A stretch of DNA of 44,112 nt from an uncultured Acetatifactor sp. (GTDB lineage: Bacteria; Bacillota; Clostridia; Lachnospirales; Lachnospiraceae), in NCBI GenBank assembly GCA_947588205.1, contig CANPYG010000010.1, positions 1 through 44,112 of the forward strand, in the 5' to 3' direction. The notes under the pieces were generated by a model. That model worked only from the letters and a program-made list of their open reading frames with translations. It was not told where the DNA came from and did not search any database. The translations under genes and the position numbers were made by a program. Shown here piece after piece: positions 7,331 to 15,721 of the stretch; the stretch's first letter is position 1; each line of letters starts with the position of its first letter.

Positions 7331-8386
7331 TTAGATATATCCATAAATTCCCCTGACGGAAACCTCTCCGGCATATACCTGCACCGATTCCCCATCCTCT
7401 TTTTCCACCAAAAGCTCTCCCGTATCGGTAATTCCTCTGGCGGTTCCCCGGAATTCGCCCTTCGGATCGAGCACGCACACCTGTCGGTCCCGGTTCACCA
7501 GCATCCTGTCGTAACTCTCCTTAAGGCGCGAAAGATTACCCACCGCGAGAAAGCTCTCATAGTCCTCTTCAAACGCACTCATGATGTCCGCAAGCAGCGC
7601 GCTTCTGGACACCTTAGCGCCGCATTCCGCGTCCAGGCAGGCTGCCTTATCCGCAATCTCGGAAGGAAATTCCTGCTCCCTGACATTGACGCCCACGCCG
7701 ATGACGACATAATGAATATAGCCTCTTTCCACACTCATCTCTGTGAGGATGCCGCATATCTTCTTTCCGTTGACCACAATATCATTGGGCCATTTAATTC
7801 CACAGTCCAGACCGGTCTGCGCGCGAATTGCCCTCGCCGTCGCATGCGCCATCACAAGCGTCAGCATGGAAGCCTTCTCCGGCGCGAAATCGGGTCGGAG
7901 CATGATGGTAAAATAAAGATTCGTCTTTGCAGGGCTCACCCAGCCTCTGCCGCGTCTTCCCCTGCCCGCAGTCTGCATATCCGCCACCACTAAAGTTCCG
8001 TGGAACGCGCCATTCTCCGCCTCCACCTTTGCCTGGATATTGGTGGAGCCTAAAGTATCAAAATAACACAGCCTCTGACCTGCCCATTTCGTATGAATCA
8101 GGCTCTTCAGCCCATCCGCCCCGTAAGCCTCCAGGGTATCCAATAAAAGATAGCCCCGATTCGGAACCGCATCTATCCTGCAGCCCTGCGCCCGAAGCTG
8201 GCCTATCGCCTTCCAGACAGCAGTCCTAGATACTCCAAAATGCTCACAGATCTCCTGCCCGGACACATAATCTCCACGCTCCTTAAGCCACGCCAGGATA
8301 TCAGCCTTCCTGACAGAACCTCTGTTAAAATGTTCAGACGTCCTCCTGTCCGCTATTTTCCCGTCCGCTGTTTTCCTGCCCGCCAT
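7331..8386 (-). CDS. birA: Biotin--[acetyl-CoA-carboxylase] ligase / biotin repressor
   Basis: A 351-aa bifunctional protein that activates biotin to biotinyl-AMP and joins it to biotin carboxyl carrier protein; its N-terminal helix-turn-helix can repress biotin genes. Winged helix about 25-85 (SGQEICEHFGVSRTAVWKAI). Catalytic domain about 95-290, with the biotinyl-AMP loop GRGRRGRGW, then IKWPNDIVVNGKKICGIL. C-terminal SH3-like domain about 300-345. The first 20 residues are unusual for the family and come from a 15-bp tandem repeat spanning the start codon. The start is 14 bp after argF, so the genes are likely cotranscribed. Confidence 0.94.
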   Translation of the reverse strand: MAGRKTADGKIADRRTSEHFNRGSVRKADILAWLKERGDYVSGQEICEHFGVSRTAVWKAIGQLRAQGCRIDAVPNRGYLLLDTLEAYGADGLKSLIHTKWAGQRLCYFDTLGSTNIQAKVEAENGAFHGTLVVADMQTAGRGRRGRGWVSPAKTNLYFTIMLRPDFAPEKASMLTLVMAHATARAIRAQTGLDCGIKWPNDIVVNGKKICGILTEMSVERGYIHYVVIGVGVNVREQEFPSEIADKAACLDAECGAKVSRSALLADIMSAFEEDYESFLAVGNLSRLKESYDRMLVNRDRQVCVLDPKGEFRGTARGITDTGELLVEKEDGESVQVYAGEVSVRGIYGYI

Positions 8387-8398
8387 TCTCCTGCCCCC
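8339..8398 (-). repeat. 15-bp tandem repeat over the birA start
   Basis: Four degenerate 15-bp units (8339-8353, 8354-8368, 8369-8383, 8384-8398; minus-strand pattern GCGGxCxGGAAAAxA) cover the argF-birA gap, the birA ribosome site and start codon, and its first codons. The unit keeps the reading frame. Confidence 0.75.
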
Positions 8399-8399
8399 G

Positions 8400-9383
8400 T
8401 CACAGCGTCGCAGCCATCACTGCTTTAATTGTATGCATACGGTTCTCCGCCTCTTCAAACACCAGGGAATAAGGCGCTTCAAACACCTCGTCCGTCACTT
8501 CCATCTCGGCGATCCCGAACCGTTCGCCCATCTGCGCTCCGATCTTCGTCTTCAGATCATGGAAGGCGGGCAGGCAATGCATGAAAATAGCCCCTTCCCC
8601 TGCATTCTCCATCACGCCGCGGTTCACCTGATAGGGTGAAAGCACGCGGATCCGCTCTTCCCAGATCTCGTCCGGCTCCCCCATGGAAACCCATACATCC
8701 GTATAAACCACATTGGCTCCTGCAGTTCCCTCTTTCACATCCTCGGTCAGCGTAACGCTCCCTCCGGTCTGCGCCACGATCCGTCCGCATTCCTCTACCA
8801 GTGACTGCTGCGGGAAATACTCCTTCGTGGTACATGCCGTAAAATGCATCCCCATCTTCGCGCACGCCACCATCAGGGAATTGCCCATATTATAGCGCGC
8901 ATCTCCCATATAGGTCAGCTTGATCCCTTTCAGATATCCGAAATGCTCCCGGATCGTCAAAAGATCCGCCAGCATCTGCGTGGGATGGAACTCATTGGTC
9001 AGCCCGTTCCATACCGGAACCTTAGAATACTTTGCAAGCTCCTCCACAATATCCTGCCCATATCCTCTATATTCAATACCCTCAAACATGCTGCTGAGCA
9101 CTCTGGCGGTATCCGCAATGCTCTCCTTCTTGCCGATCTGGGAGCCTGAAGGGTCGAGATATGTAGTTCCCATTCCAAGGTCATGCGCTGCCACCTCAAA
9201 GGAGCATCTGGTACGGGTGCTGGTCTTCTCAAAAATCAGGGCAACATTTTTGCCGCGAAGCGTGTCCACCGGAATCCCTTTCTTCTTTTTTTCCTTCAAA
9301 TCCGCCGCCAGATCCAGCAAATACAGAATCTCTTCCGGGGTAAAATCCAACAGCTTTAAAAAATCGCGTCCTTTTAGGTTCAT
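8400..9383 (-). CDS. argF: Ornithine carbamoyltransferase
   Basis: A 327-aa enzyme of arginine synthesis (or, reversed, of arginine/citrulline breakdown) joining carbamoyl phosphate and ornithine to citrulline. The carbamoyl-phosphate loop STRTRCSFE is at about 55-63, the FHPTQ-type site at about 133-137, the ornithine-side DVWVSMGE at about 229-236, and HCLPAFHD near 272. Length is typical. A strong AGGAGG precedes the ATG. Catabolic use is possible, since no other arginine gene lies nearby. It has its own promoter just upstream and reads into birA. Confidence 0.95.
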   Translation of the reverse strand: MNLKGRDFLKLLDFTPEEILYLLDLAADLKEKKKKGIPVDTLRGKNVALIFEKTSTRTRCSFEVAAHDLGMGTTYLDPSGSQIGKKESIADTARVLSSMFEGIEYRGYGQDIVEELAKYSKVPVWNGLTNEFHPTQMLADLLTIREHFGYLKGIKLTYMGDARYNMGNSLMVACAKMGMHFTACTTKEYFPQQSLVEECGRIVAQTGGSVTLTEDVKEGTAGANVVYTDVWVSMGEPDEIWEERIRVLSPYQVNRGVMENAGEGAIFMHCLPAFHDLKTKIGAQMGERFGIAEMEVTDEVFEAPYSLVFEEAENRMHTIKAVMAATL

Positions 9384-9406
9384 ATCCGGATACCTCCTGT
9401 TTCAGA

Positions 9407-9443
9407 TAGTTATAACTATACAGCATTGCGCCCTGAATTGCAA
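9407..9443 (-). promoter_or_regulatory. argF promoter with overlapping palindrome
   Basis: On the minus strand TTGCAA (9438-9443) and TATAGT (9415-9420) are spaced 17 bp. A perfect 12-bp palindrome TAGTTATAACTA (9407-9418) overlaps the -10 and initiation region, a natural repressor position. It does not clearly match a standard ARG box, so the regulator is unknown. Confidence 0.7.
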
Positions 9444-9460
9444 GGACAGAAAACAGAATA

Positions 9461-9497
9461 AGCCCGGAAATGAGGACACTGCGCTCATCTCCGGGCT
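9461..9497 (-). terminator. Terminator after the SPFH/NfeD pair
   Basis: A 14-bp stem (AGCCCGGA.ATGAG arms, one wobble pair) with a 9-nt loop, followed on the minus strand by a moderately T-rich stretch. CTCTTTTC follows on the plus strand, so it may also act in that direction. It separates the SPFH gene from argF. Confidence 0.75.
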
Positions 9498-9520
9498 CTT
9501 TTCATTTCCAGACTTTACAT

Positions 9521-10447
9521 TTAGTTCTTGGATGCTTCCTTAAACGCCGTAGCCATACTTGCGATCCCCTGCAGCTCTGAAGGAAGGAGAATGGTGGTCG
9601 CCTTGCCGTCAGCTACCTTCTCAAAAGCCTCCAGGCTCTTGATCTTGAGCACTGCCTCATCCGCGCCCGCTTCCTTCAGCATTCTGATACCGTCTGCATT
9701 TGCCTGCTGCACCTTAAGAATTGCTTCCGCTTCACCTTCTGCCTCACGGATCATCTTTTCCTTCTGAGCCTCAGCGCGCAGGATTGCGGACTGCTTCTCA
9801 GCTTCCGCACGCAGGATTGCGGATTCCTTTTCACCCTCTGCCACAAGGACCTTAGCCTTCTTTTCGCCTTCTGCACGTGTAACGGATTCACGCCTCTCAC
9901 GCTCTGCCTTCATCTGCTTCTCCATGGCGTTCTGGATCTCTGCGGGAGGAATAATATTCTTCAGCTCCACACGGTTTACCTTGATGCCCCAGGGATCCGT
10001 TGCGATATCCAGGTTTGCGCGCATCTTGGTGTTGATGGTCTCGCGGGAAGTGAGCGTCTGATCCAGCTCCAGATCACCGATGATATTACGGAGCGTGGTC
10101 GCCGTCAGATTCTCGATCGCCATGATCGGGTTCTCCACGCCGTATGTGAAAAGCTTCGGATCCGTGATCTGATAGAACACAACGGTATCGATCCTCATGG
10201 TGACGTTATCCTTGGTGATCACGGGCTGGGGCGGGAAATCCGCTACCTGCTCCTTCAGATTCACCTTCCTGGCGATCTTATCCAGGAAAGGCACCTTCAC
10301 ATGAAAACCAACCGACCAGGTTCCCTGATACGCTCCCAGACGTTCTACCACATAGGCCTGGGCCTGCGGCACGATCTTAATGCAGGATACCGCAATACAA
10401 ATTGCCAAAATAATCACTACGATAATAACATATTCCAAACCACCCAT
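9521..10447 (-). CDS. SPFH/band-7 membrane scaffold protein (stomatin/QmcA-like)
   Basis: A 308-aa protein anchored by an N-terminal membrane helix (about 5-23) and probably forming ring-shaped oligomers that organise membrane microdomains. The SPFH domain (about 25-190) shows the family pattern VPQAQAYVVERLG, then RTVNLKEQ-type and NIIPP motifs (LKNIIPPAEIQNAM). A long alanine/glutamate coiled coil with repeated RAEAEK/VAEGEK units follows (about 195-255). It lies directly downstream of an NfeD-family gene, the usual partner, with a 65-bp gap. It is not a flotillin by length; the QmcA/stomatin class is preferred. Confidence 0.92.
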   Translation of the reverse strand: MGGLEYVIIVVIILAICIAVSCIKIVPQAQAYVVERLGAYQGTWSVGFHVKVPFLDKIARKVNLKEQVADFPPQPVITKDNVTMRIDTVVFYQITDPKLFTYGVENPIMAIENLTATTLRNIIGDLELDQTLTSRETINTKMRANLDIATDPWGIKVNRVELKNIIPPAEIQNAMEKQMKAERERRESVTRAEGEKKAKVLVAEGEKESAILRAEAEKQSAILRAEAQKEKMIREAEGEAEAILKVQQANADGIRMLKEAGADEAVLKIKSLEAFEKVADGKATTILLPSELQGIASMATAFKEASKN

Positions 10448-10512
10448 ATCTCTCTCCTATCTGCGCATTCACTGCGCTCTTAATTTCAGCTTCTGTTCCC
10501 TCTGAACAAAAG

Positions 10513-11046
10513 CTATTTAGATCCGGGATCCGTCTCTGTGCACTCAGGAACCGGATCCGGCGCCTTTTCACAGCCAGGCACAGCGAATCTCTCCGCGCCC
10601 GCCTCTGAAGGCGAAACCTCAGCTTCCCTGACGATCAGCTTCACCCCGCTGATTGCCATTACCGTAACCACGGCGCCCTGTGGAATCGTTTCATTTTCCA
10701 CAAGGGATCTGGCGCTCCATTCCTGGCCATTCACTGTTACCTGTCCTTTTGCATGGATATTGTCCACCTCTTCCGTGACAATCCCACGTTTCCCTACCAA
10801 GCTTTCCACATTGGTCTTAATGCGGTCTTTATTAAAATATTTGACCGCGACCGGCCTTGTGAAAAACAAAAGCACCAGCGATACCAGGAAAAACAAGATG
10901 ATCTGAACCGCGACCGGCACATGCAGTATGGCGGCAATAATTGCCACTAGGGCGCCTCCCGCGAACCAAATGGTTGTTAATCCCAACGTGGCTACTTCAA
11001 TGATAAGGAAGACGATCAGAAGCACCAGCCATAACTCAATTCCCAT
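10513..11046 (-). CDS. NfeD family membrane protein
   Basis: A 177-aa partner of the SPFH protein. The N-terminal half holds two to three membrane helices (about 2-70; LWLVLLIVFLIIEVATLGL, then VQIILFFLVSLVLLFF). The C-terminal half is an OB-fold (about 83-145) with the NfeD pattern LVGKRGIVTEEV and GQVTVNGQEWSA. There is no upstream ClpP-like protease domain, so it is a short NfeD. A Pro/Glu-rich tail follows. The start at 11046 has AGGTGG four bases upstream; a longer frame from 11067 has no ribosome site. NfeD-SPFH pairs are thought to act in membrane stress or quality control. Confidence 0.9.
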   Translation of the reverse strand: MGIELWLVLLIVFLIIEVATLGLTTIWFAGGALVAIIAAILHVPVAVQIILFFLVSLVLLFFTRPVAVKYFNKDRIKTNVESLVGKRGIVTEEVDNIHAKGQVTVNGQEWSARSLVENETIPQGAVVTVMAISGVKLIVREAEVSPSEAGAERFAVPGCEKAPDPVPECTETDPGSK

Positions 11047-11173
11047 GTAACCACCTGCCCCTTCCATAAAATAAATGTAGCTTTTTGGTTGTTATCTTTA
11101 CTACTATATCCAGTTTACTACAAGTTAACGCAAAGGGCAATAGAAATCTTCGCACGATAAGCCGCTGTAATAT

Positions 11174-11209
11174 GCAAAAGAGCCCCTCCGGATATCCGGA
11201 GAAGCTCTC
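11174..11209 (-). terminator. Terminator of the cell wall hydrolase gene
   Basis: A strong 14-bp stem (GAGCTTCTCCGG/CCGGAGGGGCTC on the minus-strand RNA, with two U-G pairs) has a 4-nt ATAT loop and is followed by TTTT. The wobble pairs favour the minus strand. Confidence 0.85.
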
Positions 11210-11259
11210 TGCTCTTTTATTTTAAATTATATTTCCGGATTTTCCTCTCAGGAAAGCCC

Positions 11260-12501
11260 TTAATAGAATACGTGATGCCCAAGCACAAGACCGTTTCGAC
11301 CGTCATTGCGGCGGAAATGCGTCAGATCTCCTACCGGGGATGTCCCGGACAACGCATCCTGGGCCGCCTTAATGCACTCCTCGGATATCTTGCCGGACTC
11401 ATAAACCCTGTTCAGCTTACCGCTCATAGCAGGGGTAAACTGGCCCGAAGCATAGATAACTCCGTGAATGGTATCCGGATATGCCGAGCTGCGCACACGG
11501 TTCATCACCACTGCGCCTACCGCCACCTTGCCTTCATAGCTTTCTCCGCCGGCTTCACACTGAATCAGGGCTGCAAGGAGGAGCGTGGTATCCGCATCGG
11601 TTGTATAAGCCCCGTAATTCTTATGCCTCTCAGCTTCCCGCTTGGCAGCCGCCTCGGCTTCTTCCCTGATCTTAATCTCTTCTACAGTCTCTCCTGCATC
11701 AATGATAAAATCCAGGGTTACATGTTCCGCCGAAACATATCCTTCCTCATCATCAAATTCAATACAGATCCAGGATTCGCCCTCTGTATCACCTTCGATT
11801 GCCATGAGCGCTTTTAAAGAATCCATGGCTCCCGCGGAATCATTTGTATCCATGGGAATGGATGCCTCCAGACCGGTCTCCTCCGATGTACCCTGCCCCT
11901 CTTCAGGCGCAATGACATCGACCACTTCTCCTTTAGGAAGGACTCCGCAAACCTCCGCATCCCTGGAAGGCTCTCTGCGGACGCGCAGCACATCATCCAT
12001 ATAGGCGACCGTCTTGCCGACCTCCCTTGCCAGCTCTATCGCGTCCCCGTCAAACAAGAGATATTCATCCTTTGCCCAGCCAACCACATTTCCGGATTGT
12101 ATCTTTGTCCAGCCATCCTTCCGTTCCAGGATCGTGCCTCCGCAATCCTTATAAAGCTTCCCCACGGTCTGGGAATCTTCATTGGCTTCACTGCGTATAT
12201 TCAGGGCACTCTTTACATCAGCCATCACTTTGTTGAAATGCTGATCTTCTTCCTCTTCTGTACTGTCTATTTTCTCAGCCGTCTCATGAATGGCATCTGT
12301 GGTATTATTAGCGCCCGGATCAAGGATCGAAGAGACGCCGCCGCTCAGAGTGTCCAAATATCCGCTGCCGGCAAAAACAGTGAATTTCGGCAGTACCATC
12401 AGACTGAGACAAAGCATCGACAGACCAATGCCGGGTATCAGCCGCCCGATACCTTGTGTCCGCCCGGCAAATACCTTTAATCGCCTTCTGCTTCCTGTCA
12501 T
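11260..12501 (-). CDS. Secreted cell wall hydrolase with SH3b domains and a SleB-like catalytic domain
   Basis: A 413-aa protein predicted to act on peptidoglycan outside the membrane. A signal or anchor segment is at about 20-45 after a basic stretch. A first SH3b domain (about 85-140) has SALNIRSEANEDS and GWTKIQSGNVVGWAKDEYL. A second SH3b (about 165-270) has DVLRVRREPS and GYVSAEHVTL, split by an acidic Ser/Thr/Glu insertion. After a charged helix comes the Hydrolase_2/SleB domain (about 305-413) with LIQCEAGGESYEGKVAVGAV, where the Glu is the likely catalytic residue. This family includes spore cortex-lytic SleB/CwlJ, but the SH3b form may serve in growth. It has its own near-consensus promoter. 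Confidence 0.9.
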   Translation of the reverse strand: MTGSRRRLKVFAGRTQGIGRLIPGIGLSMLCLSLMVLPKFTVFAGSGYLDTLSGGVSSILDPGANNTTDAIHETAEKIDSTEEEEDQHFNKVMADVKSALNIRSEANEDSQTVGKLYKDCGGTILERKDGWTKIQSGNVVGWAKDEYLLFDGDAIELAREVGKTVAYMDDVLRVRREPSRDAEVCGVLPKGEVVDVIAPEEGQGTSEETGLEASIPMDTNDSAGAMDSLKALMAIEGDTEGESWICIEFDDEEGYVSAEHVTLDFIIDAGETVEEIKIREEAEAAAKREAERHKNYGAYTTDADTTLLLAALIQCEAGGESYEGKVAVGAVVMNRVRSSAYPDTIHGVIYASGQFTPAMSGKLNRVYESGKISEECIKAAQDALSGTSPVGDLTHFRRNDGRNGLVLGHHVFY

Positions 12502-12597
12502 TTTTTAGTACCTCCACCAAATAAAAACAAATTATGTCGAAATGTTTCTTTCTTGCATCTAATATATTACGTAATTGTTAAATTTGTTACGAGGTAT

Positions 12598-12626
12598 ATC
12601 ATAACACTGGCAGACGGTTTTGTCAA
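12598..12626 (-). promoter_or_regulatory. Promoter of the cell wall hydrolase gene
   Basis: On the minus strand TTGACA (12621-12626), a 17-bp spacer and TATGAT (12598-12603). The -35 box overlaps the proC stop codon. The leader is about 85-90 nt long. Confidence 0.88.
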
Positions 12627-13453
12627 TCCTTTAATTCGATCCCATTCATCCTTTCATTCATCTCCCTGGACTTCGCAATACACGCTTCAACGGCATCCAT
12701 AACCGTTCCCCGGAAACCCATCTCCTCCAGCACCTTAACTGCCTGAATGGTCGTTCCTCCGGGAGAACATACCATGTCTTTCAGTTCTCCCGGGTGTTTC
12801 CCGGTCTCCAACATCAGTCTGGCGCTGCCGAGGACTGCCTGGGCAGCGAACTGATATGCCTGCGCCCTGGGCATTCCCTCCGCCACAGCCGCATCTGCCA
12901 TAGCCTCCAGGAATAAAAATACATAAGCCGGAGAACTCCCACTGATCCCGACCACCACATCCATAAGCCGTTCCGGCAGTACGCCCGTCGTACCAAAAGC
13001 ATTCATGACCTCAAGAACCTGCTGCAGTTCCTCTTTCGTCACGTTTTCTGTGGCACAGACCCCTGTACAGCCTTCCAGGACCAGCGCCGGGGTATTCGGC
13101 ATGCAACGGATCAGCTTCAGCTCCGGTCTTTGGAACGCCTCTCTAAGATAAGCGAGGGTTCTGCCTGCCGCGATGCTGACCACCAGGGTACGTGGATGGA
13201 CACAATCCCTTATCTGGGCGATGACCTCCGGGAAAAGCTGCGGCTTTACCGCAAGGAAAAGGATATCCGCATTCCTCGCCACTTCCCTGTTGTCCAGCGT
13301 AACATTGACCGCGTATTTTTCAGCCGCCCTGGCAAGAGTCTCCTGCGTCCTGGCGGAGCCTGTGATCTCCTGCGGCTTCACGAGCCCCTTCTGTAAAATA
13401 CCGCCTATCATGGCGGTCGCCATATTTCCCAGGCCAATAAATCCAAGCTTCAT
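12623..13453 (-). CDS. proC: Pyrroline-5-carboxylate reductase
   Basis: A 276-aa enzyme for the last step of proline synthesis, reducing pyrroline-5-carboxylate with NAD(P)H. The Rossmann motif GFIGLGNMATAMIGG is at residues 4-18, then FLAVKPQLFPEV (about 67-78), IRCMPNTPALV (about 119-129), the dimer and substrate helix GISGSSPAYVFLFLEAMADA (about 169-188), and the C-terminal SPGGTTIQAVKVLEE. Length is standard. It lies 63 bp after the TrmH-family gene on the same strand. Confidence 0.96.
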   Translation of the reverse strand: MKLGFIGLGNMATAMIGGILQKGLVKPQEITGSARTQETLARAAEKYAVNVTLDNREVARNADILFLAVKPQLFPEVIAQIRDCVHPRTLVVSIAAGRTLAYLREAFQRPELKLIRCMPNTPALVLEGCTGVCATENVTKEELQQVLEVMNAFGTTGVLPERLMDVVVGISGSSPAYVFLFLEAMADAAVAEGMPRAQAYQFAAQAVLGSARLMLETGKHPGELKDMVCSPGGTTIQAVKVLEEMGFRGTVMDAVEACIAKSREMNERMNGIELKD

Positions 13454-13516
13454 ATTCTGTACTCCTATAATTTTTTTTATATTTTCCCGGAATCTTTCCC
13501 ATATCTCCGGTAGTCT

Positions 13517-14323
13517 TTATGACAGTTCCATATGCCTCTGCCGATGCGCCTCATACATCAACAGAGCTGAGGCGATGGCGGCATTCAAGGATTCTACCTT
13601 TCCTTCCATCGGGATCCTGAGAGAATGCCGGGCGAGCTTCGCAGTGCTTTCTCTGAGTCCTTTCGCCTCGTTCCCCACCAGAAAAGCCGTCGCATGTCTG
13701 AAGGAAAAGCTGCCGTAATAATTCTTCCCGTTCAGATGGGCCGCATAAGTAGCCACGCCTGCCTGATGCAGCTGCCCCAGCGTTGCTTCCAGATCTGCCA
13801 CGTAGAGAAAGGGAACTCTGTATATGGATCCCATCGTGGAACGAACCGTTTTGGGATTATAAATATCCACAGTGTCCTCCGATAAAATTACTCCCGTAAT
13901 GCCTGCGCCTTCCCCTGTGCGCAGGATGGTTCCAAGATTGCCCGGATCTTGAATATTTTCCAGAACCAGCAGCAAAGGATCCGGTTTTCGCAAAAGATCT
14001 GAAAGCTGGTACCGGGGCTGGCGCAAAACGGTGAGGATACCCTGCGGGGTCTGTGTGTCCGACATTTTTCGGAATACCTCATCCGAAACCAGCTCAAAGC
14101 CGGTCTTTTTAAGCTTGTCCTCCACAGGCAGCCCATTTCCTTGAAGCCGGATTTTTTCCTGCAGGCTCTCTGAAAGATACACCTCCAGGATCTGCTCCCC
14201 GGGAGCCTCTTCAAACATTTTCAGACCTTCCGCCACAAATACTCCATCCTTATGCCGTTCCTGCGATTTTTTCTGCCACAGTACTATCTGCTTTACTCTC
14301 TGATTCGCTGCGCTCGTGATCAT
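13517..14323 (-). CDS. TrmH/SpoU family RNA 2'-O-methyltransferase
   Basis: A 268-aa enzyme, probably a 23S rRNA ribose methyltransferase of the RlmB/TsnR type that uses S-adenosylmethionine. The N-terminal substrate-binding domain is at about 1-95 (ITSAANQRVK, GVFVAEGLKMFEEA). The SPOUT domain follows, with motif 1 NIQDPGNLGTILRTGEGAG, motif 2 FLVGNEAKGL and motif 3 IPMEGKVESLNAAIASALL. The ATG at 14323 has AAAGGGA upstream. A longer frame from 14557 would translate a 15-bp repeat and the pfkA terminator hairpin and is rejected. The exact nucleotide target cannot be read from sequence. Confidence 0.9.
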   Translation of the reverse strand: MITSAANQRVKQIVLWQKKSQERHKDGVFVAEGLKMFEEAPGEQILEVYLSESLQEKIRLQGNGLPVEDKLKKTGFELVSDEVFRKMSDTQTPQGILTVLRQPRYQLSDLLRKPDPLLLVLENIQDPGNLGTILRTGEGAGITGVILSEDTVDIYNPKTVRSTMGSIYRVPFLYVADLEATLGQLHQAGVATYAAHLNGKNYYGSFSFRHATAFLVGNEAKGLRESTAKLARHSLRIPMEGKVESLNAAIASALLMYEAHRQRHMELS

Positions 14324-14360
14324 CTTGCCGTTCCCTTTCCGTTTTTCCCTTTTTATTTTT

Positions 14361-14420
14361 TTCTCTTCCGTTTTCTTCTCTTCCGTTTTCTTTTCTTCCG
14401 CTTTCTTCTCTTGTGTTTTC
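14361..14420 (-). repeat. 15-bp tandem repeat before the TrmH-family gene
   Basis: Four 15-bp purine-rich units (14361-14375 and 14376-14390 are identical; 14391-14405 and 14406-14420 are degenerate; minus-strand GAAAACGGAAGAGAA) end about 38 bp before the start codon. In frame with the gene they would encode KKTEE/KKAEE. Most likely untranslated leader. Confidence 0.8.
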
Positions 14421-14482
14421 TCTGTTCCCTCTTTCTGCCTTTGCGTTGTTATGATTTTCCTGCCAATACAAAAGCTTACGGG

Positions 14483-14532
14483 AAAAAACGAAGAAAGCTG
14501 CAGTATCCTCTCAGGTGGATATCCTGCAGCTT
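14483..14532 (-). terminator. Terminator after pfkA
   Basis: Minus-strand hairpin AAGCTGCAG plus GATATCC pairing with GGATA plus CTGCAGCTT, followed by TTCTTCGTTTTTT. It lies 135 bp past the pfkA stop. The rest of the 343-bp pfkA-TrmH gap (14324-14666) holds only the 15-bp repeat and no gene. Confidence 0.8.
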
Positions 14533-14666
14533 CCGGTATCTGTCGGCAGGCTTCCAAGCCCTGTCGGCTTTCATTTTCTGTCTCAATCCTTCCTCATCTC
14601 GACGGTTCGGCTTCTGTCCTGCAGCGGATCCTCCCGTGAGCATCAAGGAGCAGATGCTTATGACCC

Positions 14667-15635
14667 TTATAACAGATGCGCGACCTCCCACTGGTAGCTG
14701 TCGATGCCTTTGGTCATATTCAGGGCCTCTTCAATATCATAATCCACAAACTTGCCGTCACGATATCCGACTACCCGGTTGGTCTTGCCCTGCATCATGA
14801 TATCCACCGCATATGCGCCCATAATGGAAGCATAATAACGGTCCTTACAGGTGGGGCTTCCTCCGCGCTGCATGTAACCAAGAATGGTTGCACGGGTCTC
14901 AATCCCTGTAGCCGCCTCAATTCTTCTCGCCATGGAGGTTGAATGGCCGATGCCCTCCGCATTGATGATAATATGGTGGGTTTTGCCCTTCTTACGGTTG
15001 GCAATGATATTATTGATAATGTTCTGTTCATTAAAATCATATTTTTCCGGCAGGAGAATATCCTCCGCTCCGTTGGCGATGCCGCACCAAAGGGCGATAT
15101 AGCCTGCGTTCCGTCCCATTACCTCGATGATGCTGCACCTCTCATGGGAGGAGGAAGTATCCTTTACCTTGTCGATCGCCTGCATTGCGGTATTGACGGC
15201 GGTATCAAACCCGATGGTATAATCCGTACATGCGATATCCAGGTCAATGGTTCCGGGAAGACCGATGGTATTCACGCCCAGCCTGGAAAGTGCCTGGGCG
15301 CCGCGGTAAGAGCCGTCGCCGCCAATGACGACAATACCGTCGATCCCATGCTTCCGGCAGATCTCAACGCCCTTCATCTGCCCATCCCTGGTCTTAAACT
15401 CCATGCATCTTGCCGTTCCCAGGATGGTTCCGCCCTTCTGCAGGATCTCCGAGACGCTCCTCGGCTCCATATCTATGATCTCTTCATTCAAAAGACCCAT
15501 ATAGCCCTTCTTGATTCCCTTTACCTTCAGTCCGCGTGCAATGCCGGTTCTCACCACCGCACGGATAGCAGCATTCATGCCCGGTGCGTCACCGCCGCTT
15601 GTCAATACGCCTATCGTTTTTAGCTCCTTTGCCAT
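14667..15635 (-). CDS. pfkA: ATP-dependent 6-phosphofructokinase
   Basis: A 322-aa glycolytic enzyme that phosphorylates fructose 6-phosphate. The ATP-site motif GGDAPGMNAAIRAVVR is at about 15-30, GGDGSYRGAQALSRLG near 104-119 (the Gly after GGD and the PGTID motif mark the ATP, not pyrophosphate, type), the TIGFDTA motif near 141 and EVMGRNAGYIAL near 168. The catalytic segment reads TIDLD where the usual form is TIDND; both aspartates remain. Length is standard. AGGAGG lies upstream of the ATG, 86 bp after dnaE with no terminator between, so cotranscription is likely. Confidence 0.96.
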   Translation of the reverse strand: MAKELKTIGVLTSGGDAPGMNAAIRAVVRTGIARGLKVKGIKKGYMGLLNEEIIDMEPRSVSEILQKGGTILGTARCMEFKTRDGQMKGVEICRKHGIDGIVVIGGDGSYRGAQALSRLGVNTIGLPGTIDLDIACTDYTIGFDTAVNTAMQAIDKVKDTSSSHERCSIIEVMGRNAGYIALWCGIANGAEDILLPEKYDFNEQNIINNIIANRKKGKTHHIIINAEGIGHSTSMARRIEAATGIETRATILGYMQRGGSPTCKDRYYASIMGAYAVDIMMQGKTNRVVGYRDGKFVDYDIEEALNMTKGIDSYQWEVAHLL

Positions 15636-15721
15636 GATGACGTTTCCTCCTATTATTGAGCAACTCCTTTAGGTTTCCCCAGCAAATAATTCTAATACAA
15701 CTTTTCACTGTTTTCAATAGG

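Noticed and set aside
14324..14557. 78-residue N-terminal extension of the TrmH-family protein
   Set aside because: It would translate the pfkA terminator hairpin and a 15-bp purine repeat, while the ATG at 14323 begins the family-typical sequence.
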